Virus record (IMG/VR): IMGVR_UViG_3300045999_003278
Coordinates: 1 to 22,288 of that record
DNA length: 22,288 bases
Strand: one strand, 5' to 3'
Origin: a virus
Made by a program: the position numbers and the translations under genes. Shown here in pieces: positions 11,247 through 19,345 of the stretch; positions within the stretch are counted from its first letter, which is position 1, and each line of letters starts with the position of its first letter. Below the pieces are notes generated by a model. That model was not told where the DNA came from and searched no databases. It saw only the letters and a list, made by a program, of their open reading frames with translations.

Positions 11247-12185
11247 TTATCCCACTTTCTCTCCTCGAAAGTAAGCCACCCCGTTAATGACTTCACATAG
11301 TTCTGGAGGTAATAACATACCATTTTTGAATGTCAGCACCGCGAATCCTGAACACCAGTTCACGGGATTTTCTTCTGTGTAAACAAACTGGTCGCCGTAT
11401 GGTTCCGCAAGCGTCCCTGAATCTACTCCCCAACGTCTGCCGTTGTAGTCAGACCACGGGGTTACTTTTAGTTGGTGCAAGTGTCCTGTAACGATACTGC
11501 GCCCAGAGCGAAGGGTATTATTGTAACTAGCGTGGATACCGTTTCCCCATCTGTGCTTTACAACTAACGAGTTATTTATGTCCACCCGCCAGCCCGTATG
11601 CCAACCAGGGAAGTACGAAAACAAGTCCGAGAACTCCATCAGCGCGTCTGCGTGCGTAGCAATGTAGTTAAAGAGACGTGTATCGTGGTTCCCGTAAGTC
11701 CAGAACTTAGTAGCGTTCTTAGAAGCGTTTGCAATCTCGTTTAAACGGTCTTGACAGGCTTCTATCTCTTGCTTAGGGGTAGGGGGGTTAGTTCCCATCA
11801 GGGCGGCGTGGCGGCTGATTCTAGCCCCGTCAAAGACATCGCCGTTTAGGATGATGGTCTTGGGCTTAAATTCTGTCAGCAGGGAAACAAACGCCTTGTG
11901 TGCTACGGTTTCCTCGTCAGGCCAGTAGTGGCAGTCCGAGGCTATGAAGACGTGACCGTTGTCTACGGTGTGGGATATAACCCTGCGGTTATCTGGGATG
12001 TATGTGTTGGCGATGCTGTGTTGTCTTGCGGCAAAGGAGGGCAGGGATACGTCTTTTAGTGCCGACCGCCTTCGGTAAACCGTACCTACGTCTATGCCTA
12101 GAACCTGTGAGACCTTCTGTGGACTGCCGTATGTCTTAAACGCCGCTATTAGTTCCTCGTCCGACACCTTTTTTAGTGCTACCAC
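11247..12185 (-). CDS. Calcineurin-like metallophosphoesterase with N-terminal HTH, 312 aa
   Basis: All five metallophosphoesterase motifs are present: SDCHYWPD (83-90), NGDVFDG (114-120), GNHDTR (165-170), KHRWGNG with His211 and TGHLHQ (233-238). They should bind two metal ions and hydrolyse phosphoesters, possibly DNA or nucleotides. The first 45 residues (DEELIAAFKTYGSPQKVSQV, then LGIDVGTVYRRRSAL) form a helix-turn-helix, so the enzyme may be targeted to DNA. GTG 12185 has GGGAGG upstream. It overlaps the Ntn-hydrolase gene by 50 bases. Similar HTH-phosphoesterase proteins are found in the late region of other phages. Confidence 0.85.
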   Translation of the reverse strand: MVALKKVSDEELIAAFKTYGSPQKVSQVLGIDVGTVYRRRSALKDVSLPSFAARQHSIANTYIPDNRRVISHTVDNGHVFIASDCHYWPDEETVAHKAFVSLLTEFKPKTIILNGDVFDGARISRHAALMGTNPPTPKQEIEACQDRLNEIANASKNATKFWTYGNHDTRLFNYIATHADALMEFSDLFSYFPGWHTGWRVDINNSLVVKHRWGNGIHASYNNTLRSGRSIVTGHLHQLKVTPWSDYNGRRWGVDSGTLAEPYGDQFVYTEENPVNWCSGFAVLTFKNGMLLPPELCEVINGVAYFRGEKVG

Positions 12186-12606
12186 GCTTCCTCCCGCTTA
12201 GAGTCATTACGTCAATCGGCTCATGGGAGGATGTATCGTACAGACACGCCAGCTTTACTGCTTCTGCCGGAGTTAAGCCTAAGTGCATGGCAGCGATAGC
12301 AAAGTTTGCCCCAGTTCCAATTGCCCAAAAGTCGTTCTTTATCTTCGCAGGAATGATGGTACTCTCGTAAATCCAAATGCCATCACTTCTGAGTTCGAGA
12401 ACGGTCACATCCGTATCCGAGTCTAGGTCAGCCCCAGACTCCAACGAATTGTAGAACTTTAATAGTTTATCCCAATCCCCGCAACCCCCGTAGACGCTTT
12501 CCTGGCCACTACGGAGTTTCTCTACGAGGTAGAAGGAGTCATCACCGCTGACCATCGAATCTGCGGCAATTTCTCCCGTAGACGCTTTGGCCGCGATGGT
12601 GGTCAT
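12136..12606 (-). CDS. Ntn-hydrolase (HslV/proteasome-like) protein, 156 aa
   Basis: The start MTTIAAK...GEIAADSM...K mirrors HslV, whose N-terminal Thr is the nucleophile after Met removal. Thr2, Asp16 and Lys30 fall where HslV has Thr1, Asp17 and Lys33. YGGCGDWDKLLKFY and IGTGANFAIAAMHLGLTPAE (near 97-116) match core strands of the proteasome beta fold. It could be a protease for virion maturation or of host proteins; related phage proteins have unknown substrates. The last 17 residues (GRKRGSTKKG...) are basic and overlap the phosphoesterase gene. ATG overlaps the upstream TGA. Confidence 0.75.
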   Translation of the reverse strand: MTTIAAKASTGEIAADSMVSGDDSFYLVEKLRSGQESVYGGCGDWDKLLKFYNSLESGADLDSDTDVTVLELRSDGIWIYESTIIPAKIKNDFWAIGTGANFAIAAMHLGLTPAEAVKLACLYDTSSHEPIDVMTLSGRKRGSTKKGVGRGTNSGV

Positions 12607-12764
12607 TTAGTCACTAGGCTTAGCAGAAGGAGGATTATGCAACCAGCAGAGCCAAGAAGGATTTGCTCTAGTCGCTTTAGTCGTGCGTTTATCCCAAGAT
12701 AGCGTTCAGCACAGACAGCTTCGTGGGTGTCTAGTTGACCTTGAACTTCGCCAATCGTTGCCAT
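12603..12764 (-). CDS. Small membrane protein, haemolysin XhlA-like, 53 aa
   Basis: The N-terminal half is a charged helix (IGEVQGQLDTHEAVCAERY, then GINARLKRLEQIL) and the C-terminal half one membrane segment (GSAGCIILLLLSLVTK). This coiled-coil plus single-anchor design is that of XhlA/holin-accessory proteins, widespread in phage late regions. ATG 12764 overlaps the upstream stop (TAATG) and its own stop overlaps the next ATG (ATGA). It may help lysis or sit in the envelope during assembly. Confidence 0.7.
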   Translation of the reverse strand: MATIGEVQGQLDTHEAVCAERYLGINARLKRLEQILLGSAGCIILLLLSLVTK

Positions 12765-13141
12765 TATGCAGCCTCAACCCAGCTTGTTGTAGCCTCGTCC
12801 CATGAGTAACGCTTTGGTGGCTCACCAGTTCCAGCGTCAGATGGCATCGGGGTCGGCGCATCCCATTGGGCTGTGTCATTATTCAGCACCCATGAAGCAT
12901 AGGGCTTGGGAGGAACAAACGCATCTAATCCAGCGTTGTATGTGTATCCAATCCCTGCGTAGTTCTTACGGATGTTTCCGTTGTAAGAGGTCTTAAGCCA
13001 GTTGCCACCAAACAGACGTTGGCAGAAAGCCACGCCAATGGATTCGACTTCTGTTCCATCAGGGGTTGAGGTGTCTTTGTTGTCAACTACGATTACCCGT
13101 AGCACAACATTGTTGCTATCTATTTCAGCGAAATGCGCCAT
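12764..13141 (-). CDS. Virion-associated protein, 125 aa
   Basis: The AHFAEIDSNNVVLRVIVVDN start, then FCQRLFGGNWLKTSYNGNIR, KNYAGIGYTYNAGLDAFVPP and a PYASWVLNNDTAQWDAP end, form a pattern I associate with small structural proteins seen repeatedly in cyanophage and other aquatic-phage tail or fibre regions. The protein is beta-rich and lacks membrane segments. Exact position in the particle is unknown. The ATG has AAGGG upstream. It follows the glycine-rich fibre gene by 28 bases, in which no hairpin is seen. Confidence 0.72.
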   Translation of the reverse strand: MAHFAEIDSNNVVLRVIVVDNKDTSTPDGTEVESIGVAFCQRLFGGNWLKTSYNGNIRKNYAGIGYTYNAGLDAFVPPKPYASWVLNNDTAQWDAPTPMPSDAGTGEPPKRYSWDEATTSWVEAA

Positions 13142-13169
13142 TTGAAAACCCTTGTTGGTTATTTATTTG

Positions 13170-13913
13170 TTAAACAGGTTGCAAGTATTTTAGAATTACA
13201 ATTCCTGAACCACCGCTTCTTGCGGAGGCTCCTGCACAAGCACCGTTTCCTCTGTTTGTTGTTCCATTTTGATTTGACCCATCTCCACCTACTGCATAAG
13301 TTACAGTAGACCCAGAAAGTGACGAATCAGCCCCCGGCCCTCTTGTGCTGTTAGTTGCAGCGCCACCAGCGCCACCACCATAAAACAAAGCGCCGTTGTA
13401 ACCTTGTCGTGGTGGGCCAGCAACACCAGTTCCACCAGTTGAACCTAAGTAACCAGCGCCGCCTCCAGAACCGCCGTTTCCACCGTTTCCATTTCGCCCG
13501 CCACCTTGTCCACCGCCTGTGGTGCTAATTCCTACCGCGGAACTTGATGACCCAGGGGTGGCGGCGCCACCACCGCCTCCAATAGTAATTGTGTAAGTAG
13601 TTCCAGCGGTTACTGCTTGCCCTGTTGCCGTCAACAAACCACCAGCTCCTCCAGCACCGTTATCAAACGGGTCTCCTGATGACCCAGTACCCCCTCCACC
13701 TGCAACAATAAGATACTCAACCTCGGTCACACCAGTAGGGCAAGTCCATGTAGTTGATGAATTAAAAGTTTGGATGACAGTAGTAAACGCTGAGGGCCAA
13801 TTTCCGGCCTTCTTATATTGCAATGCCTCTTGCAAAGTCCAAATGCCTTTAGCAGACGATGTTGTAACCGTTGGTGCTGTGGCAGAAATTATCCCACCAG
13901 GATAGCGGCTCAT
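13170..13913 (-). CDS. Glycine-rich tail fibre/tip protein, 247 aa
   Basis: Residues 1-40 (MSRYPGGIISATAPTVT... KGIWTLQEALQYKKAGNWP) are an attachment module seen at the start of many phage fibre proteins. The segment WTCPTGVTEVEYLIVAGGGG follows and introduces a domain of about 150 residues made mostly of Gly, Ser, Asn, Thr and Ala, ending in SGGSGIVILKYLQPV. Such polyglycine domains form receptor-binding tips. The likely role is host recognition, so this part should vary quickly between relatives. ATG overlaps the preceding stop (TAATG). Confidence 0.8.
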   Translation of the reverse strand: MSRYPGGIISATAPTVTTSSAKGIWTLQEALQYKKAGNWPSAFTTVIQTFNSSTTWTCPTGVTEVEYLIVAGGGGTGSSGDPFDNGAGGAGGLLTATGQAVTAGTTYTITIGGGGGAATPGSSSSAVGISTTGGGQGGGRNGNGGNGGSGGGAGYLGSTGGTGVAGPPRQGYNGALFYGGGAGGAATNSTRGPGADSSLSGSTVTYAVGGDGSNQNGTTNRGNGACAGASARSGGSGIVILKYLQPV

Positions 13914-14287
13914 TAGGAAATCTCCTCGTATGAGCAGACCACTTTCAGGTCATTAGCTGAGCTTGCAATTGCTCCAATTGATTTATCTTCCTCAAGGTAG
14001 ATGCTAGAAGATTTGTCAATCACAACAAGAGAAGCATCTGCTGGAACAACAACCGTTTTGCAGATTTCCGTTGCCGTTCCACCGATGTCGTCCTGTGAGT
14101 ACAGGCTAATTGTAATCTCAGCGTTGCTTGTGCCATCTACGTTAGACACAATCAGCGAGTTTACCTTGAACACCTTGCTGCTAGAAGCGGCGTTGCTGAT
14201 GATAGATGTAGCTGCCGTTGTGGTGAGGTCTGCAACTGCCGTTTTACCGGTGATTGTTGCGACGTTTACGATATTAGGGGCTGCCAT
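13913..14287 (-). CDS. Beta-rich virion/tail accessory protein, 124 aa
   Basis: ATG 14287 has AAAGGAG upstream. The protein is mostly beta: AAPNIVNVATITGKTAVADL at the start, then SSSKVFKVNSLIVSNVDGT and NAEITISLYSQDD, resembling small jelly-roll-like tail accessory proteins that occur between fibre genes in many phages. There are no membrane or catalytic motifs. The location between two fibre genes suggests a fibre or adhesion component; no precise function can be given. Confidence 0.7.
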   Translation of the reverse strand: MAAPNIVNVATITGKTAVADLTTTAATSIISNAASSSKVFKVNSLIVSNVDGTSNAEITISLYSQDDIGGTATEICKTVVVPADASLVVIDKSSSIYLEEDKSIGAIASSANDLKVVCSYEEIS

Positions 14288-14305
14288 GAATTTCTCCTTT
14301 AAGAA

Positions 14306-15214
14306 TTAGCCACCGAAAACAATGGCCATAGCGATGGCCTTACCCGTTGTGATACCACCACCCCCACCGCTACCTAAAGCAGTCCACGTTGCACCTGTGT
14401 AAACCTCTAGCACATCGGTGTCGTCATTGAACCGCACCATACCGGCGGTTGGAGTTCCCGGACGTTGCGCTTGCGTACCAACAGGCATTTTAACCGCGCC
14501 TGTGCTTGTAAACAATACATCGCCCGAAAAGGTGTTGGTCGTCCCTGTTGCGTTGATATTCCCCGAAATCACCTGGGAACCGCTAAAAGTATTGGTTCCA
14601 GAAGAATTGATGTTGCCGGAGATAATCGCCGCCCCAGAGATGGTATTCGTAGTCCCAGACAGCGTGGCGTTGCCAGAGATGGTTGTTACCCCTGACAGGG
14701 TATTCGTGCCCGACAGGATATTCGCGCCTGAGAAGGTATTTGTCGTCCCCGAGGAATTGATGTTGCCAGAGATAACCTGGCTACCAGAGAAGGTGTTTGA
14801 CCCGCTGGAGTTGATGTTCCCAGAGATAACCACCGAACTAGAGAAGGTGTTAGTCCCAGAATGAACCACCCCGCCCGAGAAGGTATTGGCAGTACCCGAG
14901 GAGTTGATATTGCCGGAAATAATTGCCGCGCCTGAGATTGTGTTGGTAGAGGACAGAATCGTGCCCCCAGAAGCCGTCAGAATCCCCGTAACGGTCATGG
15001 TGTTGGAGGTGAACCCACCAGAGGCTACGAACCCGCCAGCCACCGTCAGAGGGTCACCAGATGAGCCTGTCTGGAAGTTCTTGAGGTGAACCATAACCTC
15101 GCGGATAGCATTGTTTATCCCAGAAGGCGCACAACCCTCGTCGATGTTAATACTCTGAATGTCCGTATTAGCGGAGTTGGTCGTTGAGTATTCTGAAATC
15201 TTGGTCTTCGGCAT
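14306..15214 (-). CDS. Tail fibre with tandem NTFSG/ISGNINSSG repeats, 302 aa
   Basis: The N-terminal part (KTKISEYSTTNSANTDIQSI, then INNAIREVMVHLKNFQTGS) is the conserved attachment region of many phage fibres. Residues 86-232 are built of repeats such as NTFSGSQVISGNINSSGT, about 18-22 residues each, probably a beta-helix or fibrous stalk. The C-terminal KMPVGTQAQRPGTPTAGMVR, then FNDDTDVLEVYTGATW block is a common fibre/collar end motif, followed by Gly5. The protein should be a trimer-forming stalk and host-contact element. Start ATG 15214 has GGAG upstream. Confidence 0.82.
   Translation of the reverse strand: MPKTKISEYSTTNSANTDIQSINIDEGCAPSGINNAIREVMVHLKNFQTGSSGDPLTVAGGFVASGGFTSNTMTVTGILTASGGTILSSTNTISGAAIISGNINSSGTANTFSGGVVHSGTNTFSSSVVISGNINSSGSNTFSGSQVISGNINSSGTTNTFSGANILSGTNTLSGVTTISGNATLSGTTNTISGAAIISGNINSSGTNTFSGSQVISGNINATGTTNTFSGDVLFTSTGAVKMPVGTQAQRPGTPTAGMVRFNDDTDVLEVYTGATWTALGSGGGGGITTGKAIAMAIVFGG
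14519..14959 (-). repeat. Repeat region of the tail fibre gene
   Basis: Units coding for ISGxxxISGNINSSGTxNTFSG are repeated in phase over about 440 bases, with near-identical copies at protein residues 92-108 and 191-207 and at 140-153 and 209-222. In-phase spacing of about 54-66 bases suggests duplication by recombination and allows length change of the stalk. Confidence 0.8.
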
Positions 15215-15217
15215 TTC

Positions 15218-17215
15218 TTATTCTCCTAAAAGTCCGGCTGCTGTTCCACCACCCATGCCACCTACCGCACCTGCGGCGGCGGCTTGTTGGCGCAATAAAT
15301 CGTCTAATAATTGAAGCCTAGTTAGTGATTCAATTTGTTTTCCAAGGTCTGTTGAAAACAATGTCGGCGCAAGAGCTTGTGCTGTTGGTTGCCCTGGCCC
15401 TGTCACGGTTCTCAAAGCATATTGGCGAAGCCCGCCAAGCCCTTGTTGAGCAACCATTGGGATTAGTTCTTCCGCGCCCTCAAACTCGCGTTGGGCAAGC
15501 GTTCTGGGTTGCGTTTGGGAGCCACCAGCCAATTTAACGTCGGTTTGGCGAATAACCTTCTCTCTAGCGAGTTGAGCAGACAAATCGTTAAACGTGTCAC
15601 CACCAAGGAATATGGACAGTTGGTCGCGCTTTTCTGGGGAACCCCATACCTTACGCAATACGTCTGCGCCATCTGCGCCCTTGTTAATGTTGGTTCTGAT
15701 GGAGTCATAAACCCCAATCTTGAAACCTTCTTTTTCGGCATCAGATAATTTGCCAAACATTCGCTCTAACTGCCTAGCATCCATTGTGGCAAACTTTTTG
15801 CCATCTTCAATTGCGTCTAAAACCTCGGTTGCGCCAGCGTACACATTCCTTGCCCGCTTGTAAGAAGCAGGGCCAACCTCATCCACAATATCTACAAACT
15901 CTTTGCGACGCTCTTTTAGTTTCCCAAGTTCTGTTTTCCCAATCCCGCTTCCGGGCTGCTTTCCGGTAAACAATACGTCGTCTAATCCGCGCTTAATGTA
16001 GTCCAATGTTTGCAGGTCAAATCCGCCAACTCTTTCAATATCTGAGGCTTTTTCTGGCAACGGAATACCGTCTAACGCGGCGATACGACGGGCGCGTGCG
16101 TATGCATCTTGAAACTGCGGAATCCCCATAAGTTTGGTAATCCTCTCGTCTCGTATCACGCCGCCCTCAGAATAGGCTTGTCTATACAATGGCCCAGCCA
16201 ATTGGTCGCGGCTTCTAATAAGGCTATCTGCCAAATCCATTGCGTCTGCATTAACTTGAAATGCTTGGCGAAAATCTTGTGTAATCCTCTGTCCAGCACC
16301 AGCCATTCGTTCTTCGGTTAACTCTCTAGCCACCTGAGAAGCGCCAGGATATTGCGCTACAACATCCGCTAGTCGGCGTGTGTTTTCGCCGCCCAACTCA
16401 ATAATGGTTTCTGGCTTGTAGTTTGACTGCTTAATTTGGCGTAGTCTGTCTATTGAGTCTGCCAAAGAAACCCCATCCCGTTGTAAGGCTTGAAGCAGTT
16501 TCTGGTCAGCACGACTAGCAAAATCACCACCCAAACCAACGGCTTTTTTGCCAGCCTCAAACGCCTGTTGTATCCCAGGCAATCGTGTTGCCACCTTTGC
16601 GGCAGTAGTTCCACCGAGGCCAAATGCAGCCCCTATTGGAGCAGCTTCCATTGCACCAGCCATACGAAAGTCTGGCATTGCTTGACCTGCCCCAGTAACA
16701 CCGGCAGAGCCAGCGCCAATTGCTGTTGCGCCGCCTAATGCAGTAGCGGTACGACCAGCAGGCGTAGATACAGCCTGTGCGACGCGAGGGGCAACCGTCG
16801 CCAAACGCTCTGCGCCACGAATAGCACCTAACCCGCCTAACGCCATGTACGGAACAGAACCGGCAAGCTCCATTCCAATTGCCGTTCCTGGTGACTCTTG
16901 TTCAAACTCTTGTTTAGCAAGGTTGATAGCGTTGAGGTTTTGTTCGTATGTGCCTTTTCCTAGAAGGGCTTTTATACCAGCCTCTGCTTCGTCAGAGAAC
17001 CCAAATGTTAGTCCTTGTAGCGCGGATTTAACTGGCCCAAACTCAGCAATCACCCCCTGAGATTGGTTGTACTTGCCAACAGATTCAGCAAATGTTTTTG
17101 GAGTAAAGCCTTCGCTTTTAAGATAGATACTTGTTTCTTGTGCAGTAGCCCCACCGCTGATGAGGCGTTCCATATTTCTTAGCGTTCTCTCAATGCGTTC
17201 GGTGCTTTTAGCCAT
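15218..17215 (-). CDS. Large internal virion/ejection-like protein, 665 aa
   Basis: The N-terminal 45 residues are charged helix (TERIERTLRNMERLISGGA). A hydrophobic, Gly/Ala-rich stretch at about 110-205 (MELAGSVPYMALGGLGAI, then ATALGGATAIGAGSAGVTG) may insert in a membrane. The rest is long charged helix with repeated RxxR-type turns, ending in a QQAAAAGAVGGMGGGTAAG tail. Size, mixed amphipathic composition and its place among fibre and ejection-like genes suggest an internal core protein that is ejected with DNA in short-tailed phages. No enzyme motif is seen. I do not recognise a named family. Confidence 0.68.
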   Translation of the reverse strand: MAKSTERIERTLRNMERLISGGATAQETSIYLKSEGFTPKTFAESVGKYNQSQGVIAEFGPVKSALQGLTFGFSDEAEAGIKALLGKGTYEQNLNAINLAKQEFEQESPGTAIGMELAGSVPYMALGGLGAIRGAERLATVAPRVAQAVSTPAGRTATALGGATAIGAGSAGVTGAGQAMPDFRMAGAMEAAPIGAAFGLGGTTAAKVATRLPGIQQAFEAGKKAVGLGGDFASRADQKLLQALQRDGVSLADSIDRLRQIKQSNYKPETIIELGGENTRRLADVVAQYPGASQVARELTEERMAGAGQRITQDFRQAFQVNADAMDLADSLIRSRDQLAGPLYRQAYSEGGVIRDERITKLMGIPQFQDAYARARRIAALDGIPLPEKASDIERVGGFDLQTLDYIKRGLDDVLFTGKQPGSGIGKTELGKLKERRKEFVDIVDEVGPASYKRARNVYAGATEVLDAIEDGKKFATMDARQLERMFGKLSDAEKEGFKIGVYDSIRTNINKGADGADVLRKVWGSPEKRDQLSIFLGGDTFNDLSAQLAREKVIRQTDVKLAGGSQTQPRTLAQREFEGAEELIPMVAQQGLGGLRQYALRTVTGPGQPTAQALAPTLFSTDLGKQIESLTRLQLLDDLLRQQAAAAGAVGGMGGGTAAGLLGE

Positions 17216-17221
17216 TATTTT

Positions 17222-18472
17222 TTACCTTTTTTTGCCTTCTAAGCCATAGTTTTTCCGCACATCATTCACAGTTAGCGATGAATCTTGAGCCGGTGGAACA
17301 TAGGCTGCTCCAGCTTGTGACCTTGCCAAGCGAACAATATTTGCAAATCTAGTATTTTTCTCAGTAATAACGTCTGGCGTATCTCCAATTTGAGGGAAAT
17401 AAGCCTTTGCATACCCACGCAATTGCTCGCGGGTATATGCCGCGCCGGTTCCAAGCGTGAGCGCCGCATCTAACGCATCTAATTGAGCCGCTTCTGCGCG
17501 AAGTCGGTCTGATGAAGATATTTTCCCGGCAATCATTTCTGCGCCAGGAATATACGACAATAGCCCACTTTGTAATAATGACGGTGTTACTTCTGGGGAA
17601 AGCGCTTTTGGGTTTTCTTCTTCAATTTTTTTCAAGTCTGTCAAAGATTGTTCGAGTCGCCCAGCAAGAGTTGCTGTTTTCTTTTCGCCTTCTGTTGGCT
17701 TTGCAGCTTGCTCTCGTGCAATCCGACGTTCTTCTCTAGCCTCTTCCCTTGCAATCCTTCTGTCTGTCATGGATTCAACACGAGAAATATAAGACTCTTC
17801 CATTCTTGCCAATGGCTCAACTCTTTTATATGCAGTTTCTTCGTCAATTGTCCCTGACCTAAACCCTTTGTCGTAATTTTCTGCTAACTTACGAACCTCT
17901 GGGCTTTGTGCCGCCAGATAAGGTGCAAACGGGCTGGGTGCTTCTTGTGCGCCCATAGTCAAGCCAGATTGCCGAAGTAATTTTTGCGTTTCTGCCAATC
18001 CTTTAACCGCTTCCATACCACCAGGAACCATCATCAATGCTTGTAACCTTGCTGGGTCTATACTCACACCTGTAACAGCGCCAGGAATGGTTGTTTCGCC
18101 CTCTACGTCATAAATTGTTTGGGATGGAGCGCGAGTGGTCTTAAATACCTGTGGAAGTAAAGTACGCAATTGTTGCGACTCTTTACGTTTTGTTAGCAAA
18201 TCCTGAACCTGCAAGTTCTTAATTGCATCTGTCAGCGTCTTGTCAAATGACTGTTGGTAAGCACTAACTGCTGGGATAGCAGAGGCCGCCAAGACTTGTG
18301 CTAGCCCTGGTGCTGGTTGCCCTGCTTGACCCTGAGAGCGCACAAGAGCATTTAACCCAAAGTTTACGAGTGCGGCGTTCTGGGCGCGCTGTTCGGCCTG
18401 GGCTTGCGCTTGCGAGCCAAGTAAGCCGCCGATGGTTAAATCACCACCTAAGATTTCATTTAGTGTCGCCAT
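17222..18472 (-). CDS. Internal virion protein candidate, 416 aa
   Basis: The N-terminus (LNEILGGDLTIGGLLGSQA) is followed by Ala/Gln-rich helix. A long Arg/Glu coiled coil lies in the middle (RVESMTDRRIAREEAREERR) and a C-terminal domain near 325-365 reads RAEAAQLDALDAALTLGTGA, then YTREQLRGYAKAYFPQIGD. That last domain appears in several phage internal proteins in my recollection. It has no membrane segment. Genes on both sides are of the same Ala/Gln-rich kind, so a core or DNA-ejection role is inferred. AGGA lies eight bases before ATG 18472. Confidence 0.65.
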   Translation of the reverse strand: MATLNEILGGDLTIGGLLGSQAQAQAEQRAQNAALVNFGLNALVRSQGQAGQPAPGLAQVLAASAIPAVSAYQQSFDKTLTDAIKNLQVQDLLTKRKESQQLRTLLPQVFKTTRAPSQTIYDVEGETTIPGAVTGVSIDPARLQALMMVPGGMEAVKGLAETQKLLRQSGLTMGAQEAPSPFAPYLAAQSPEVRKLAENYDKGFRSGTIDEETAYKRVEPLARMEESYISRVESMTDRRIAREEAREERRIAREQAAKPTEGEKKTATLAGRLEQSLTDLKKIEEENPKALSPEVTPSLLQSGLLSYIPGAEMIAGKISSSDRLRAEAAQLDALDAALTLGTGAAYTREQLRGYAKAYFPQIGDTPDVITEKNTRFANIVRLARSQAGAAYVPPAQDSSLTVNDVRKNYGLEGKKR

Positions 18473-18481
18473 GTGTAATTC

Positions 18482-19291
18482 CTATGCGAGTAAACCGCCC
18501 GACACAATCGGGGCTACGTTTGGAGTGCGTGCTTTTCCGGCGTTAATCAGACGCAGGAGTTCTTCATAACTTGTTGCGCCACTTAGTCCAGCCCGTTGTT
18601 CTGGCATCTGTGGCATCTGCTGTGGAATTTGTGGGTTAATTTGTTGCCCAAGTTTCGCTATGTTTAAAGCGTCTTTAAGGCTAAATGTGGTGCTTTGCGC
18701 TACACCGCTTGGAAAGATGTTCATGCCCGTTGCAGACTGCGCTAGGTTTTGAGAGATAACCCCAGGCGTAAATCCCTGTGCGGCAAGCTGCGCGGCATCT
18801 GCGGCGATAAAAGACTCTACACCAGCGCCTTGCAAGACCTGAGCAATTTGTGCCTCAGACAATCCTTGGGCGTATAGTTGTGCTGCGTCTTGTGCTACAA
18901 ACGCGGCATCTGCGCCTAGCGTTCCAGTAGCCGTACCGCCTTGGGATAGGAGAGAACCTCCGTAACCTAAAGCTGCACCTGCTAGCGCTCCTTTAAGTGG
19001 GTTTTGTCCCATCAGCGCAGAACCAGTACCTCCCAACAATCCACCACCCAATGCGGTAGCCGCGCCACCTGCTAAAGCCCCGCCAGAGAGTGCGCTTCCA
19101 ATGCTAGTAGTAACCCCAAGTGGGTTAAACGCGGCAAGGGCTGTCCCCCAACCACCGGGGATATTTTCACGAACAAAATCGTCAAGTTCTGAGCCGCCTT
19201 TTTTTACTGCTTTTTCTAACTCACGGCCAGCTTTTTTAACCGTTTTTTCTGCTTTTTTGGCGACTTTCTTAACTTCTTTAATTATGCCCAT
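18482..19291 (-). CDS. Ejection-like protein with Gly/Ala-rich hydrophobic part, 269 aa
   Basis: Residues 1-40 are strongly basic and helical (KKVAKKAEKTVKKAGRELEK), then IPGGWGTALAAFNPLGVTTS leads into a Gly/Ala-rich hydrophobic region (ALSGGALAGGAATALGGGL) to about residue 120. Two similar Ala-rich helices follow (AQDAAQLYAQGLSEAQIAQV and ADAAQLAAQGFTPGVISQN), an internal duplication. The end is Gln/Pro-rich. A basic N-terminus followed by a membrane-like region fits a protein ejected into the host envelope. The exact function is unknown. The upstream gap of 54 bases holds a stop-shifted frame described under findings. Confidence 0.65.
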   Translation of the reverse strand: MGIIKEVKKVAKKAEKTVKKAGRELEKAVKKGGSELDDFVRENIPGGWGTALAAFNPLGVTTSIGSALSGGALAGGAATALGGGLLGGTGSALMGQNPLKGALAGAALGYGGSLLSQGGTATGTLGADAAFVAQDAAQLYAQGLSEAQIAQVLQGAGVESFIAADAAQLAAQGFTPGVISQNLAQSATGMNIFPSGVAQSTTFSLKDALNIAKLGQQINPQIPQQMPQMPEQRAGLSGATSYEELLRLINAGKARTPNVAPIVSGGLLA

Positions 19292-19345
19292 AGCAACACC
19301 TGTTCATGTTTTGGATGGTCAAAGCCAATCTTGTCGTGCAGGACA

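Noticed and set aside
14418-14864. Plus-strand ORF of 148 aa rich in Pro, Glu and Val
   Set aside because: It is the antisense reading of the repetitive fibre gene; the repeat creates a long open frame by composition alone.
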